Both the position numbers and the translations under genes were made by a program. This document shows positions 8,390 to 21,969 of a stretch of 64,000 bases of DNA, piece by piece; within the stretch, counting starts at the first letter, position 1; every line of letters begins with the position of its first letter. The notes under the pieces are model-generated. The model was not told the origin of the DNA, made no database searches, and was given only the letters and a program-made list of their open reading frames with translations. Source of the stretch: Mycobacterium seoulense (GTDB taxonomy: Bacteria; Actinomycetota; Actinomycetes; Mycobacteriales; Mycobacteriaceae). The stretch is from contig NZ_AP022582.1 in the NCBI RefSeq assembly GCF_010731595.1, positions 3,720,001 through 3,784,000 on the forward strand, read 5' to 3'.

Positions 8390-9799
8390 CTACTTGTCGT
8401 CACCGGCCTGCAGTGACCACTGCGGCCCGTCGGCGGTGTCGGTGACCTCGATGCCGGCGATCTTCAGCCGGTCCCGGATCTCGTCGGCGAGCGCCCAATT
8501 GCGTTGCTCGCGCGCCTTTTCCCGGTTCTCCAGTTCTGCCCGCACCAGCACCTCGACCGCCGCCAGCGCCGCCGAGGTCTCGTCGCGGGTCTCCCAGCGC
8601 TCGTCGAGCGGGTCGCAGCCGAGGATGCCCATCATGGCGCGGATCGCGCGCGCGTGCCGCAGCGCGCCGTCGTGATCGCCGGTGTCGAGGGCCCGGTTGC
8701 CCTCGGCCCGGGCGTGGTGCACCTCGGCCAGCGCGGCCGGGACCGCCAAGTCGTCGTCGAGCGCCGCGGCGAACCGCGGAGTCCATTCGCCGGGCTCGAC
8801 GGCACCGACGCGGACGCGGACGCGATGCAGGAAATCCTCAACGCCCACATAGGCTTTCACCGCGTCCTGCAGGGCGGCGTCGGAGAACTCCAGCATCGAA
8901 CGGTAGTGGGCGCTGCCCAGGTAGTAGCGCAGCTCCGCCGGCCGCACCCGCTGCAACATCGCCGGTATGGCCAGCACGTTGCCCAGCGACTTGCTCATCT
9001 TCTCGCCGCCCATGGTGACCCAGCCGTTGTGCAGCCAGTACCGGGCGAATCCGTCGCCGGCGGCGCGGCTCTGCGCGATCTCGTTCTCGTGGTGCGGGAA
9101 CACCAAGTCCATCCCGCCGCAATGGATGTCGAACTCCGGCCCCAGATAGGTGCGCGCCATCGCCGAGCATTCGAGGTGCCAGCCCGGGCGTCCGCGGCCC
9201 CACGGGGTGGGCCACGACGGCTCGCCGGGCTTGGCGGCCTTCCACAGCGTGAAGTCGCGCTGGTCGCGCTTGCAGGTGGCCACGCCCTCGCCCTGGTGGA
9301 CGTCGTCGATCTTGTGACCGGACAGCTGGCCGTACTCGGGGTAACTGAGCACGTCGAAGTACACGTCGCCGCCCGCCGGGTACGCGTGGCCGGTTTCGAT
9401 CAGGCGTTCCATCAACTCGACCATCTGGGTGATGTGCCCGGTGGCGCGCGGCTCGGCCGACGGCGGCAAGACGTCCAGGGCGTCGTAGGCGGCGCTGAAC
9501 GCGCGCTCGTAGGTGGCCGCCCACTCCCACCACGGCCGGTCGGCCGCGGCGGCCTTGTTCAGGATCTTGTCGTCGATGTCGGTGACGTTGCGGATGAACG
9601 CGACGTCGCAGCCGCGCGCCATCAGCCAGCGGCGCAGGATGTCGAAGGCGACACCGCTGCGGACGTGGCCGATGTGCGGCAGGCCCTGAACGGTGGCGCC
9701 ACACAGATAGATCGACACGTGCCCCTCGCGCAGCGGAACGAAATCACGGACGGCGCCTGCCGCCGTGTCGTGTAGCCGCAAGCGGGCGCGATCGGTCAC
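8390..9799 (-). CDS. cysS: Cysteinyl-tRNA synthetase
   Basis: Class I aminoacyl-tRNA synthetase of 469 residues from GTG 9799. Motifs are the HIGH signature ([11 protein letters not shown]), the zinc ligand C in [34 protein letters not shown] with the other zinc ligands, and KMSKS ([10 protein letters not shown]). A C-terminal anticodon-binding domain follows. The start is supported by a TAAGCT -10 8 nt upstream, giving a leaderless transcript. Together with rlmB it matches Rv3580c-Rv3579c. It is the cytoplasmic CysS rather than MshC: the KMSKS lysines and the tRNA-binding tail are present. Confidence 0.95.
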   Translation of the reverse strand: MTDRARLRLHDTAAGAVRDFVPLREGHVSIYLCGATVQGLPHIGHVRSGVAFDILRRWLMARGCDVAFIRNVTDIDDKILNKAAAADRPWWEWAATYERAFSAAYDALDVLPPSAEPRATGHITQMVELMERLIETGHAYPAGGDVYFDVLSYPEYGQLSGHKIDDVHQGEGVATCKRDQRDFTLWKAAKPGEPSWPTPWGRGRPGWHLECSAMARTYLGPEFDIHCGGMDLVFPHHENEIAQSRAAGDGFARYWLHNGWVTMGGEKMSKSLGNVLAIPAMLQRVRPAELRYYLGSAHYRSMLEFSDAALQDAVKAYVGVEDFLHRVRVRVGAVEPGEWTPRFAAALDDDLAVPAALAEVHHARAEGNRALDTGDHDGALRHARAIRAMMGILGCDPLDERWETRDETSAALAAVEVLVRAELENREKAREQRNWALADEIRDRLKIAGIEVTDTADGPQWSLQAGDDK

Positions 9800-9813
9800 G
9801 ACGTGCCAGCTTA
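9796..9813 (-). promoter_or_regulatory. Leaderless cysS promoter/start block
   Basis: On the minus strand the 18 nt TAAGCTGGCACGTCGTGA contain a TAAGCT -10 element (9808-9813), an 8-nt spacer and the GTG start of cysS (9799-9797). The same 18 nt precede and include the lysS start at 34659-34676. The spacing from -10 to GTG puts the transcription start at the start codon. The sequence identity is observed; promoter function is inferred. Confidence 0.6.
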
Positions 9814-9849
9814 CCGGTTGGTTCGGAGTTGCCCGGCGCTGCGCGCGCC

Positions 9850-10338
9850 TTAGCCGGCGGGGACGACCAACGCGGTGGCGATGGCGGCGCGGCCCTCGCC
9901 GCGACCGGTCAGGCCCAGCCCGTCGGTCGTCGTGGCCGACACCGACACCGGTGCCCCGAGCAGGTCCGAGAGCACGCCCTGGGCCTCGGCACGGCGCGGG
10001 CCGACCCTCGGCTGGTTGCCGATCAGCTGCACCGCGGCGTTGCCGACGCGAAAACCGGCCCGCGCCACCAGGTCGACGACGTGGCGCAGCATGTCGGCGC
10101 CGCTGACGCCCCTCCAGCGCGGATCGTCGACCCCGAAGACGCCGCCGATGTCGCCCAGGCCCGCGGCCGACAACAGCGCGTCACACAGCGCGTGCGCCCC
10201 CACGTCGCCGTCGGAGTGACCGGCGCAGCCGTCGGCGTCGGGAAACAGCAGACCCACCAGCCAGCAGGGCCGCCCGGATTCGATCGGGTGGACGTCGACG
10301 CCCAGGCCGACCCTTGGCGGCGGAGGCGGCTCGCTCAC
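9850..10338 (-). CDS. ispF: 2-C-methyl-D-erythritol 2,4-cyclodiphosphate synthase
   Basis: MEP isoprenoid pathway enzyme that cyclises CDP-ME-2-phosphate to MEcPP. It has 162 residues. The metal site is DVHP (residues 15-18) with the later [21 protein letters not shown]. The C-terminal [14 protein letters not shown] loop closes the cytidine site. GTG 10338 overlaps the ispD stop by 4 nt, so the two consecutive pathway steps are translationally coupled. Equivalent to Rv3581c. Confidence 0.95.
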   Translation of the reverse strand: MSEPPPPPRVGLGVDVHPIESGRPCWLVGLLFPDADGCAGHSDGDVGAHALCDALLSAAGLGDIGGVFGVDDPRWRGVSGADMLRHVVDLVARAGFRVGNAAVQLIGNQPRVGPRRAEAQGVLSDLLGAPVSVSATTTDGLGLTGRGEGRAAIATALVVPAG

Positions 10339-11021
10339 CGGCGCACGATCGCTTCGGCCAGGACCAGGTCGAGCTGGGTGGTGATCTTGAACGCCAGCGG
10401 GTCGCCGTCGACCACCTGGACCTGGCCACCGACGTGCTCGACGAGCGATGCGTCGTCGGTGAAATCGGCGGTGCCGGCGCGCTGGTACGCCCGCAGCAGC
10501 AGGTCATGGGCGAAGCCCTGCGGCGTCTGCACGGCGCGCAGGCCCGCCCGCTCGGGCGTGCCCAGGACCACGCCGTTGGCGTCCACGGCCTTGATGGTGT
10601 CATGCAGCGGCAGCGCGGGCACCACGGCGTCGTTCCCGGCCCGCAGCGCGTCCACCACGCGCGCGATCAGCGCGGGGGGTGTCAGGGCGCGGGCGGCGTC
10701 GTGCACCAGCACGAACTCGGGCTCACCGGCAACGGCCGCCAGCGCCAGACTCACCGATGTGGTGCGGTCGGCCCCTCCGGCGACGACGGTCGCCCGCTCG
10801 CCCAGGGCCCGCTTGGCCTCATCGACGCGATCCGCGGGGACCGCGACCACGACGTGGTCGACGACTCCGGATTCCAGCAGACCGGCGACGGCGCGGTCCA
10901 GCAGGGTGCGGCCGTCTACTTCGCAGAATGCCTTCGGGATGCCGGCGCCCAGTCGCTCCCCCGACCCCGCGGCCGGGACCACTGCGACGACCGTGCCCGA
11001 GGAGACCGTCCCCGTGACCAC
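10335..11021 (-). CDS. ispD: 2-C-methyl-D-erythritol 4-phosphate cytidylyltransferase
   Basis: Joins MEP to CTP in the non-mevalonate pathway. I start it at GTG 11021 (GAGG 5 nt upstream), just past the carD stop, giving 228 residues. Motifs are the CTP-binding [16 protein letters not shown] loop, [10 protein letters not shown], a TIKAVD strand and RAVQTPQGF. The Arg and Lys catalytic residues of the first loop are present. The reading frame stays open upstream into carD, but that part overlaps carD coding sequence and has no IspD similarity. It matches Rv3582c. Confidence 0.94.
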   Translation of the reverse strand: MVTGTVSSGTVVAVVPAAGSGERLGAGIPKAFCEVDGRTLLDRAVAGLLESGVVDHVVVAVPADRVDEAKRALGERATVVAGGADRTTSVSLALAAVAGEPEFVLVHDAARALTPPALIARVVDALRAGNDAVVPALPLHDTIKAVDANGVVLGTPERAGLRAVQTPQGFAHDLLLRAYQRAGTADFTDDASLVEHVGGQVQVVDGDPLAFKITTQLDLVLAEAIVRR

Positions 11022-11037
11022 CGAAGCCTCAGGGCCT

Positions 11038-11824
<787 letters not shown>

Positions 11825-12391
11825 GTGAACCGCTTCGAGATGAGCCTCCCCCGTCGCCTGCCCGCGCCGACCGTCCGGGCCGCGCTGGTCGGCCTCATCG
11901 CGGTGGTCTCCGTCCTGCTCAGCGGTTGCGGGGCCGGTCAGGTGTCCCAGATGGCCGTCCAGGAGCCCGCCATCAACGGCAACAAGGTCACGTTCAACAA
12001 CGTGGCCCTGCGCAACATCCGCATGCAGGCGGCGCAGACCGGCGACTTCCTTCAGCCGGGGCGCGCGGTGGACCTGTTGCTGGTGGCCATCAACCAATCG
12101 CCGGACACGCCGGACAGGCTGGTGAGCATCACCAGCGACGTCGGAACGGTGACGCTGAGCGGAGACGGTCGACTGCCCGCCGGCGGCATGCTGTTCATCG
12201 GTACCCCGGAGGGCCAGAAGGTGCCGCCCGGGCCGATGGGCTCGAACAATTCGGCCAAGGCGACGGTCATGCTCGCCAAGCCGATCAGCAACGGCCTGCT
12301 CTACAACTTCACCTTCACGTTCGAAAAGGCCGGCCAGGCCAGCGTGCTGGTGCCGGTTTCGGCCGGGCTGGCCCCGCCGCCGCAAAGCTAG
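11825..12391 (+). CDS. lpqE: Lipoprotein LpqE
   Basis: Exported lipoprotein of 188 residues. GTG 11825 is chosen because AGGAGG sits 6 nt upstream. The signal peptide carries arginines at the N-terminus, a hydrophobic VGLIAVVSVLL core and an LSGC lipobox. The mature region looks like an immunoglobulin-like/copper-chaperone-type beta fold (VTFNNVALRNIRM, NNSAKATVMLAKP, YNFTFTFEKAGQ), but no metal motif is clear. It matches Rv3584 by position between carD and radA. Function unknown. Confidence 0.85.
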   Translation: MNRFEMSLPRRLPAPTVRAALVGLIAVVSVLLSGCGAGQVSQMAVQEPAINGNKVTFNNVALRNIRMQAAQTGDFLQPGRAVDLLLVAINQSPDTPDRLVSITSDVGTVTLSGDGRLPAGGMLFIGTPEGQKVPPGPMGSNNSAKATVMLAKPISNGLLYNFTFTFEKAGQASVLVPVSAGLAPPPQS

Positions 12392-12450
12392 CCGGGCGTA
12401 ACCGCCTGTCATAGCGGAGATTTGTCGTACCGCCTCGATACCGTCATGGC

Positions 12451-15757
<3,307 letters not shown>

Positions 15758-15820
15758 GTTTGCAGCGTAGGCCCAGGTCACGTCGAGTTGCCTGACCCGC
15801 CTCGGCGTGTCGCGGGGTTT

Positions 15821-15869
15821 GCTGGCTGACCGCCGTGTTAGTGACCGCCCGGTACGGGCGTCAGCCGGC
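15821..15869 (-). terminator. Inverted repeats downstream of canB
   Basis: Long arms GCTGGCTGAC (15821-15830) and GTCAGCCGGC (15860-15869) can pair with one G-T wobble. Inside them is a perfect small hairpin, GCCCG-GTA-CGGGC (15847-15859). It lies immediately after the canB stop on the minus strand. There is no clear U-tract, so it could be a mycobacterial-type U-less terminator or an RNA-stabilising 3' hairpin. Confidence 0.4.
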
Positions 15870-15871
15870 CG

Positions 15872-16489
15872 CTATTCGCCGATGTCGCCGACGTGGTCGA
15901 CCAGCGCCGCCCGGCCGTCGGCGAGGTGGTAGGTGGCGCCGGCGACGCCCAGGGTGCCCGCGGCCACCCGCTCGGCGATCGCGGTCGAACGCGACATGAG
16001 CTGGGCGACCGTCTCGCGCACGTGTCGCTCCTCGAACTCGTCGACGCGACTCAGGCCGTCACGGCGGCCCATCAGTATCGAGGGCGCGACCCGCTCCACC
16101 ACGTCTCGCACGAATCCGCCCGGAATCGAACCCTCGTTGATGGCCGCCAGCGCGGCCTTGACGGCGCCGCAGCTGTCATGGCCCAGGACCACGATGAGCG
16201 GCACATCGAGCACCGTCACCGCGAACTCGATGGAGCCGAGCACCGCCGAGTCGATGGCCTGTCCGGCGGTGCGCACCACGAACATGTCGCCCAGACCCTG
16301 GTCGAAGATCAGTTCGGCCGCCACCCGGCTGTCCGCGCAGCCGAACACCACCGCGGTGGGCTTCTGGCCGCCGGCCAGGCTGGCCCGGTGTTCGACACTC
16401 TGGCTGGGATGCTGCGGCTTCCCGGCGACGAATCGCTCGTTACCCTCTTTGAGTGCTTTCCACGCGGTTACCGGGCTGGTGTTAGGCAT
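15872..16489 (-). CDS. canB: Beta-class carbonic anhydrase
   Basis: Zinc enzyme interconverting CO2 and bicarbonate, 205 residues from ATG 16489. Zinc ligands are C and D/R in FGCADSRVAAE and the His and Cys of LGHDSCGAVKAAL. The AWKALKEGNERFVAGKP start is the usual N-terminal helix of the CanB/Rv3588c type. The ATG overlaps, on the opposite strand, a possible mutY ATG at 16488, so almost no intergenic DNA separates these divergent genes. An in-frame extension upstream to 16756 exists but would run antisense through mutY and is rejected. Confidence 0.92.
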   Translation of the reverse strand: MPNTSPVTAWKALKEGNERFVAGKPQHPSQSVEHRASLAGGQKPTAVVFGCADSRVAAELIFDQGLGDMFVVRTAGQAIDSAVLGSIEFAVTVLDVPLIVVLGHDSCGAVKAALAAINEGSIPGGFVRDVVERVAPSILMGRRDGLSRVDEFEERHVRETVAQLMSRSTAIAERVAAGTLGVAGATYHLADGRAALVDHVGDIGE

Positions 16490-16499
16490 GGCTGACATC

Positions 16500-17399
16500 A
16501 TGCCGCATCCGCCGGTAAACGCACGGCCAAATATTTCGGCCGAAGAGTTGCTCGAGTGGTACGAACGATCCCGCCGCGACCTGCCGTGGCGGGAGCCCGG
16601 TGTCAGCGCATGGCAGATCCTGGTCAGCGAATTCATGCTGCAGCAGACGCCGGTGTCGCGGGTGCTGCCGATCTGGTCGGACTGGGTGCTGCGGTGGCCC
16701 ACCCCGTCGGCCACCGCTGCGGCCAGCGCCGCCGATGTGCTGCGGGCCTGGGGCAAGCTGGGTTACCCGAGGCGGGCCAAGCGCCTGCACGAATGCGCGA
16801 TCGTCATCGCGCGCGAGCACGACGACGTGGTTCCCGACGACGTCGAAACCCTGCTGAGGCTGCCCGGCGTCGGCAGCTACACCGCGCGCGCGATCGCGTG
16901 TTTCGCCTACCGGCAACCGGTTCCGGTGGTGGACACCAACGTGCGCCGGGTGGTCGCCCGCGCCGTGCGCGGGCTGGCCGACGGCGGTTCGGTGTCGGCG
17001 GCGCGTGACATGGCCGACGTGTCGGCGCTGCTGCCCGCCGACGAGACGGCGCCGCGGTTTTCGGTCGCCCTGATGGAACTCGGCGCGACGGTGTGCACCG
17101 CGCGGGCGCCGCGGTGCGGATTGTGCCCCCTTGCCCGGTGCGCGTGGCGCGACGCGGGCTTTTCCCCCGCGCAGGGGCCCGCTCGGCGGGTGCAGACCTA
17201 CGCCGGAACCGACCGTCAGGTCCGCGGCAGGTTGCTGGACGTGTTGCGCGCCAACGACTTCCCGGTCACCCGCGCGGAGCTCGATGTGGCCTGGTTGACC
17301 GATGCGGCCCAGCGGGACCGGGCGCTGGATTCGCTACTGGCCGACGGCCTGGTGACCAGGACGGTCGACGGCCGTTTCGCGTTGCCGGGCGAAGCCTAG
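16500..17399 (+). CDS. mutY: A/G-specific adenine DNA glycosylase
   Basis: Removes adenine mispaired with 8-oxoguanine. Starting at ATG 16500 gives 299 residues; ATG 16488 would add four residues and overlap the canB start codon. The catalytic Glu lies in SEFMLQQT (residue 44). The helix-hairpin-helix is LPGVGSYTARAIA and the catalytic Asp is in VVDTNVRR. A 4Fe-4S cluster is formed by the cysteines of CTARAPRCGLCPLARC. The C-terminal domain ends in DGRFALPGEA. Equivalent to Rv3589. Confidence 0.93.
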   Translation: MPHPPVNARPNISAEELLEWYERSRRDLPWREPGVSAWQILVSEFMLQQTPVSRVLPIWSDWVLRWPTPSATAAASAADVLRAWGKLGYPRRAKRLHECAIVIAREHDDVVPDDVETLLRLPGVGSYTARAIACFAYRQPVPVVDTNVRRVVARAVRGLADGGSVSAARDMADVSALLPADETAPRFSVALMELGATVCTARAPRCGLCPLARCAWRDAGFSPAQGPARRVQTYAGTDRQVRGRLLDVLRANDFPVTRAELDVAWLTDAAQRDRALDSLLADGLVTRTVDGRFALPGEA

Positions 17400-17409
17400 C
17401 GGCGGCGCG

Positions 17410-18888
17410 TCACAGATCGTTGCCGGCGTAGGACTGGTTGAAGCTCTTGTTGGCGAGTGGAAAGTCCGGGACGATCGTGTCGGCCATCGCGACGGGCAGT
17501 GCCGGCCAGTTGAACCACGACGGATCGACGATCTTCGCGCGGCTGATCCGACCGGCGGCGCCGGTCTCTACCCGGTGCACGATGGTCCCGCGCCAGCCTT
17601 CGACGATGCCTATGCCGCTGCGGGACCCTTGGCGCGCCGGCAAATCTTCGGCGTATTCTGTTGGGCCGCTGTGTGATTCGACCAGTTGGCAGGCCAGCTC
17701 GGCGGAGGCCGCGAATTCGTCGCGCCGCACGGTGTAGCGGGCCAGCACGTCGCCCGCGGCGGCGCCGATCTCGGCGACGGGCAGTGCGACGGTGGGATGT
17801 TCGATCCGGGCGTCCGTGCGCATGCCGCTGGCCCGCGCGACGTAGCCCAGGCACCCCAGGGCGTGCGCGTCGTCTTGGTGCAGGACGGCGGTCCCGGCGA
17901 ACCGGTCATAGACCACGGAGTTGCCGAGTGTGAGCTCCGCGACCTCGGCGACGTCGGCGGCGATGCGCCGCAGCGCGGCGACCTCCGGCAGGGCCCGAAG
18001 CGCGACCGCGCCCGGGCGGACGGCGCCGCGCAGCAGCCGATGCCCGGTGACGGCGGCGTTGAGTCGCAACAACTCTTCGCGGATGCGTTGCGCGTGCGCG
18101 TGCGCGAGCGAAAAACCGACGTCGTTGGCCAGCGCGCCCAAGTCGGCGGCGTGGTTGTAGAGCCGCTCGAGTTCGACCAGCAGCGCCCGCAGCCGGTGTA
18201 CCTCGTCGGAAAGCTCCACCCCGATCGCGTCCTCGATGGCCAGGCAGTGGGCGAGCGCGTGCCCGACGGAGGTGTCCCCACTGACGCGCTCGGCCAGATC
18301 GACCGCGCCGCCGGGCGGCCGGCCCTCGAACAGCTTCTCCACACCCCGGTGGACGAACCACAGCCGCGCCTTGAGCCGCAACACGGTTTCACCCGCGACC
18401 GAGAACCGGAAATGCCCCGGCTCGATCAACCCGGCGTGCACCGGACCCACCGGGATCTCGTATACCCCGGGCCCTTCGACGGTGACGAACGGAAACCGGC
18501 CCGCGCCATCGAATTCGGGGGCGGGCGGCGCGTCGCCGCGCATGGGATACCAGTCTTCGGGCCAGTGGGCGTGCCGCACCAGTCGGCGCGCTTTGGGATG
18601 CCCGATGCACCGGATTCCATACAGGTCGGCCATTTCTCGCTCGAAGCGGCTGGCGGGAAACGACAGGTAGGCCAGCGATCGAATCGCCGCAGCGCCCTTG
18701 GGCACGACGCATTCCAGCTCGACGCGCCGATCCGGGCCGCCGGCCAGGAACAGGTACACGACCCGAAAGGCCGCGTCGTCGTCGTGGGCGGCCACCAGGC
18801 CCAACCGAAAACCCTGGCCCAGCAGGTCTTCAGCCGCCTCCGCCACCCCATCCTGCGACAACCGGCGGCGCTGCCATTGCGACCTCAC
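17410..18888 (-). CDS. hycE: Hydrogenase-like large subunit lacking nickel ligands (HycE)
   Basis: Fusion of a NuoC-like 30-kDa domain (residues about 1-120, with the SRFEREMADLYGI motif) and a NuoD/hydrogenase large-subunit-like domain, 492 residues. In true [NiFe] hydrogenases two CxxC pairs hold nickel; here the first is RVSGDTS (201-207) and the second is DPSWFN (455-460), so neither is present. The protein is therefore a hydrogenase-related subunit that cannot bind the NiFe centre in the usual way. It resembles Rv0087 and the energy-converting hydrogenase-related (Ehr) class. GTG 18888 overlaps the hycQ stop; last gene of the operon. Confidence 0.88.
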   Translation of the reverse strand: MRSQWQRRRLSQDGVAEAAEDLLGQGFRLGLVAAHDDDAAFRVVYLFLAGGPDRRVELECVVPKGAAAIRSLAYLSFPASRFEREMADLYGIRCIGHPKARRLVRHAHWPEDWYPMRGDAPPAPEFDGAGRFPFVTVEGPGVYEIPVGPVHAGLIEPGHFRFSVAGETVLRLKARLWFVHRGVEKLFEGRPPGGAVDLAERVSGDTSVGHALAHCLAIEDAIGVELSDEVHRLRALLVELERLYNHAADLGALANDVGFSLAHAHAQRIREELLRLNAAVTGHRLLRGAVRPGAVALRALPEVAALRRIAADVAEVAELTLGNSVVYDRFAGTAVLHQDDAHALGCLGYVARASGMRTDARIEHPTVALPVAEIGAAAGDVLARYTVRRDEFAASAELACQLVESHSGPTEYAEDLPARQGSRSGIGIVEGWRGTIVHRVETGAAGRISRAKIVDPSWFNWPALPVAMADTIVPDFPLANKSFNQSYAGNDL

Positions 18889-20351
18889 CGCGCTCCCCCG
18901 ACCTCACCGGCCGCGGTGGCGAACAGGTCGGTGAGCGGGCCGGCGGTCACACCGAGGGCGATCGACGCGGCGATCCCGACGACGAGGGCGGCCGCCACCG
19001 TTCGCGGGACCGCGATCTCGGGCGCGGCGGCGGGGGCGCCCAGCAGGATGCGGCCCGCGTTGCGGGCCAGCGCGGCGAACGCAACCGCGACCAACAGCAT
19101 GCCCACGGCGAGGGCCCAGGTGAGCCGGGCGTCGGCGAGGGAACGGACGATGCCCAATTCACTGGCGAACATCGCGAACGGCGGCAGGCCGAGCAGCACG
19201 ACCACGCCGACGGCCAGCGCCGCACCGACGAGGCGGGACCGCCGCAGCACGGCGCCGATGTCGGCGATCGCGGTCGAGTCGTGAGCGGCCTGCAGCTGCC
19301 CGCTGGCCAGGAAGAGCACCGTCTTGCCGATCCCGTGCGCGAGGACGTGCAGCAGCAGCGCGGCGATGGCCAGCGTGGTTCCGGCCGCCGCGGCGATCGC
19401 GATCAGGCCCATGTTCTCCATGGACGAGTAGGCCAGCATGCGTTTGATGTCCGGTGTCACCGTCAGCATCAGGGCGGCGATCACCAGCGTCGCCAGCCCG
19501 ATCGCCAGCAGACCGGACCGCATGAAGGTGGGCCCGGTGGCGGCGCCGATGACCGGCTTGAGGCGAATCAGCACCGAGAAGGCCACCGACAGCAGCACCC
19601 CGCTCATCAGCGCCGAAACCGGCGCAGGGGCCTGGCTGTGGGCGTCGGCCAACCAGGTGTGGAACGGGAACAACCCGGCCTTGGCGCCGTAGCCGACGAG
19701 CAGCAGCCCGCCGGCCAGTCGGGCGATGTCGGGATCGAGCCCGCCGGCGTGCGCCGCCAGCACGTCGAGGTTCAGGGCGGCTGCGGCGGGCGCGCCGGCA
19801 TGCTCGGCGGCGTAGTACAGCAGCACGGTGCCGAGAAAGGCGATGGCGATGCCGACCGAACAGATCACGACGTACTTCCAGGTCGCCTCGAGTGCGCCAC
19901 GGGTGCGGCGGTGCCCGACCAGGAAGGCGGTGATCACCGTGGTCGCTTCGATCGCGATCCAGATCACGCCGATGTTGTTGGCGCACACCGCGATCACCAT
20001 CGCGGCCAGAAAGCCCGCCGTCAGGGCCCCGTACAACCGGGCACCGCGCAAATCGGTGTGGCCGTGCGCGAGTTCGGCGTCGAGGTAGCCGATGCTGGCC
20101 CAGGTGGCCAGTGTGGCAACGACTCCGATGACGATCAGCATCGTGGCGGTGAGCGCGTCGAGCCGCAGCAGTCCGTTCAACGCGAACCGGGTGCCGGACC
20201 CCACCCCGAAGGCGAGCGCCGCGCCGCATGCGAGCACCGTCACCGCGGAGAACGCGATCAGCGTCGCGGTCGCGCGGCGCCATCCGGCGACCAGGACGGC
20301 GAGCGAGGCCCCGACCGGGGCGAGGATCGCGGCGAGCAGTAAGGCGGTCAT
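18885..20351 (-). CDS. hycQ: Antiporter-like membrane subunit HycQ (HyfF/NuoN-type)
   Basis: A 488-residue membrane protein with about 13-14 helices of the proton-antiporter family found in complex I and group 4 hydrogenases. Visible signatures are WIAIEATTVITAF (helix with the conserved Glu), GYGAKAGLFPFHTWLADAHSQAPAPVSALMSG (trans-membrane Lys and the family motif), YSSMENMGLI and HGIGKTVLFLASG. ATG 20351 is coupled to the hycP stop (TGATG). The length matches Rv0086. It should carry a proton channel, but its exact ion is unknown. Confidence 0.88.
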   Translation of the reverse strand: MTALLLAAILAPVGASLAVLVAGWRRATATLIAFSAVTVLACGAALAFGVGSGTRFALNGLLRLDALTATMLIVIGVVATLATWASIGYLDAELAHGHTDLRGARLYGALTAGFLAAMVIAVCANNIGVIWIAIEATTVITAFLVGHRRTRGALEATWKYVVICSVGIAIAFLGTVLLYYAAEHAGAPAAAALNLDVLAAHAGGLDPDIARLAGGLLLVGYGAKAGLFPFHTWLADAHSQAPAPVSALMSGVLLSVAFSVLIRLKPVIGAATGPTFMRSGLLAIGLATLVIAALMLTVTPDIKRMLAYSSMENMGLIAIAAAAGTTLAIAALLLHVLAHGIGKTVLFLASGQLQAAHDSTAIADIGAVLRRSRLVGAALAVGVVVLLGLPPFAMFASELGIVRSLADARLTWALAVGMLLVAVAFAALARNAGRILLGAPAAAPEIAVPRTVAAALVVGIAASIALGVTAGPLTDLFATAAGEVGGAR

Positions 20352-21013
20352 CAGTCGTGCAGCTCCTGCAGCGCGTCCAGGTCGGCGCCGCCGAAAGCGT
20401 GGGACAGGCGCCCCGTGAGTACGCCGATCACGATGACCGCGAACAACACGTCCAGTGAGGCCCCGAGTTCGACGATCAGCGGCACCCCGGCGGTGAGCAG
20501 GAACGCGGTGGCGGCGATTCCGTTGTCCAGCATGAGGAATCCCGCCGCCTGCGACACCGCGTGCCGCCGCGTGACCATGACGAACAGGGCGATGAGCACG
20601 ACCGCGGTCGCGGCCGGCACCGCCGTGGTCGTGGCGGCGGGCTGCAGGTTCACCAGGGGGCCGGTGGCGGCGAACGCGGCCAACGTCAGCGCGGCGGTGA
20701 TGAGCAGCGACGTGGCGGTGTTGACCAGTGGGGTGGCCTCCCGGCGCGACCGCGATTCGGTGCCGCCCGCGCGGGCCAGCAGCCGCGGGAGCACCCCGAC
20801 CCGTAGGACCAGCACGGCCACACCGACGCCGACGAGCGCGCCGTCGCCGTCGTACGCCCCGCGCAGGATCGGGATGGCCGCCAGCGCGACGCCCTGCCAC
20901 GCCAGCAGCCGGATGATGGCGTCGAGGTCGTGGCGCCAGACGATCAGCACCGCGGCCAGCAGCAGCCCGCCGGCGGCGAGGTCGACCAGTACCGAAAACG
21001 TGCCGTACGTCAT
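20351..21013 (-). CDS. hycP: Small membrane subunit HycP (HyfE/NuoK-like)
   Basis: A 220-residue integral membrane protein with six or seven helices and a conserved [13 protein letters not shown] segment typical of HyfE proteins, whose second half resembles NuoK/MnhC. It lies between hycD and hycQ with 4-nt and 1-nt overlaps on either side. The acidic residue in the LMLDNG helix is the likely proton-relay residue. It matches Rv0085. Confidence 0.83.
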   Translation of the reverse strand: MTYGTFSVLVDLAAGGLLLAAVLIVWRHDLDAIIRLLAWQGVALAAIPILRGAYDGDGALVGVGVAVLVLRVGVLPRLLARAGGTESRSRREATPLVNTATSLLITAALTLAAFAATGPLVNLQPAATTTAVPAATAVVLIALFVMVTRRHAVSQAAGFLMLDNGIAATAFLLTAGVPLIVELGASLDVLFAVIVIGVLTGRLSHAFGGADLDALQELHD

Positions 21014-21969
21014 GTCGGCACCACGAAGAAGTTGGCGGCGATGACCGCGAGCAACGCCAAGAGGAACGATCCGGCCAGCAGCTCGGGCACCCGGAAGAGC
21101 CGGAGCTTGGCGACGAACACCTCGACGGTGGCCAACAGCCCCGCCAGCACCGCGACCTTGAGCGCCACCGCCGCGAACCCGACGACGATGTCAACGGTTC
21201 CGGGCCGCCCTCCGGCAATGCCCCACGGTGCGAACAGGTTTGCCAGCAGTGCCAGGAGCACGGTGAGTCGCATCCCGGCGGCCCACTCCACCAGGGCCAG
21301 GCGTGGACCGGCGTATTCGAGGATCATGGCCTCGTGAACCATCGTCAGCTCGAGATGAGTGGCCGGGTTGTCCACCGGCAGCCGTCCGGTCTCGGCGACG
21401 ATCACGATCACCAGCGCGGCGAACGCCAGCACCGCCGCCAGCGACACCACCTGACCCGGGTGGGTGATCGTATGCGCAACCAGCGCACCGAGATTCGCCG
21501 AACCCGCCGGCATGGACAGGGCGAAGACGGCGAGCAAGATGGTGGGTTCGACGAGTGCGGCGATGGTGATCTCACGGCTGGCACCCATGCCGCCGAACGA
21601 GGTGCCGGTGTCGATGCCGGCCAGGGTCAGCGCGACGGTGCCGACGAACAGCAGCCCGACCACTGCGAACAGGTCGGCGCTGGAGTCCAGCGGTGATCCG
21701 GTGGCGACCAGCGGTGCGATCGCGGCGATCAGCAGTGTGGTTCCGGCGACGATCGCGGGTGCGGCCGCGAACACCACCGTCGTCCCGCGCGGGGTGATCT
21801 GTTGTTTGCCAAGCTGTTTGGCGATGTCACGCCACGGCTGCAGGATGCCGGCACCGGCGCGGCCTTCCCAGCGGGCGCGCACCTGCCGGGTCAGCCCGAC
21901 CACCAGCGGCGCCCCGGCCATGACGGCGCCGATCTGGACCGCGCCCGCGACGTAGGACAAGGCGTTCAT
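21010..21969 (-). CDS. hycD: Membrane anchor subunit HycD (NuoH-like)
   Basis: NuoH/HyfC-type subunit, 319 residues from ATG 21969, about eight helices. The family motif [25 protein letters not shown] is at the N-terminal side; in this family it faces the hydrophilic arm and the quinone site. [24 protein letters not shown] follows and contains the charged loop conserved in NuoH. ATG overlaps the preceding stop as ATGA. Equivalent to Rv0084. Upstream in-frame codons would run inside the antiporter-like gene and are rejected. Confidence 0.9.
   Translation of the reverse strand: MNALSYVAGAVQIGAVMAGAPLVVGLTRQVRARWEGRAGAGILQPWRDIAKQLGKQQITPRGTTVVFAAAPAIVAGTTLLIAAIAPLVATGSPLDSSADLFAVVGLLFVGTVALTLAGIDTGTSFGGMGASREITIAALVEPTILLAVFALSMPAGSANLGALVAHTITHPGQVVSLAAVLAFAALVIVIVAETGRLPVDNPATHLELTMVHEAMILEYAGPRLALVEWAAGMRLTVLLALLANLFAPWGIAGGRPGTVDIVVGFAAVALKVAVLAGLLATVEVFVAKLRLFRVPELLAGSFLLALLAVIAANFFVVPT

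Noticed and set aside
15872..16756. Upstream start for canB at 16756
   Set aside because: It would run antisense through the conserved MutY catalytic region and has no carbonic anhydrase similarity.
17410..18888. A true [NiFe] hydrogenase
   Set aside because: Both nickel-binding cysteine pairs are replaced and there are no maturation genes.
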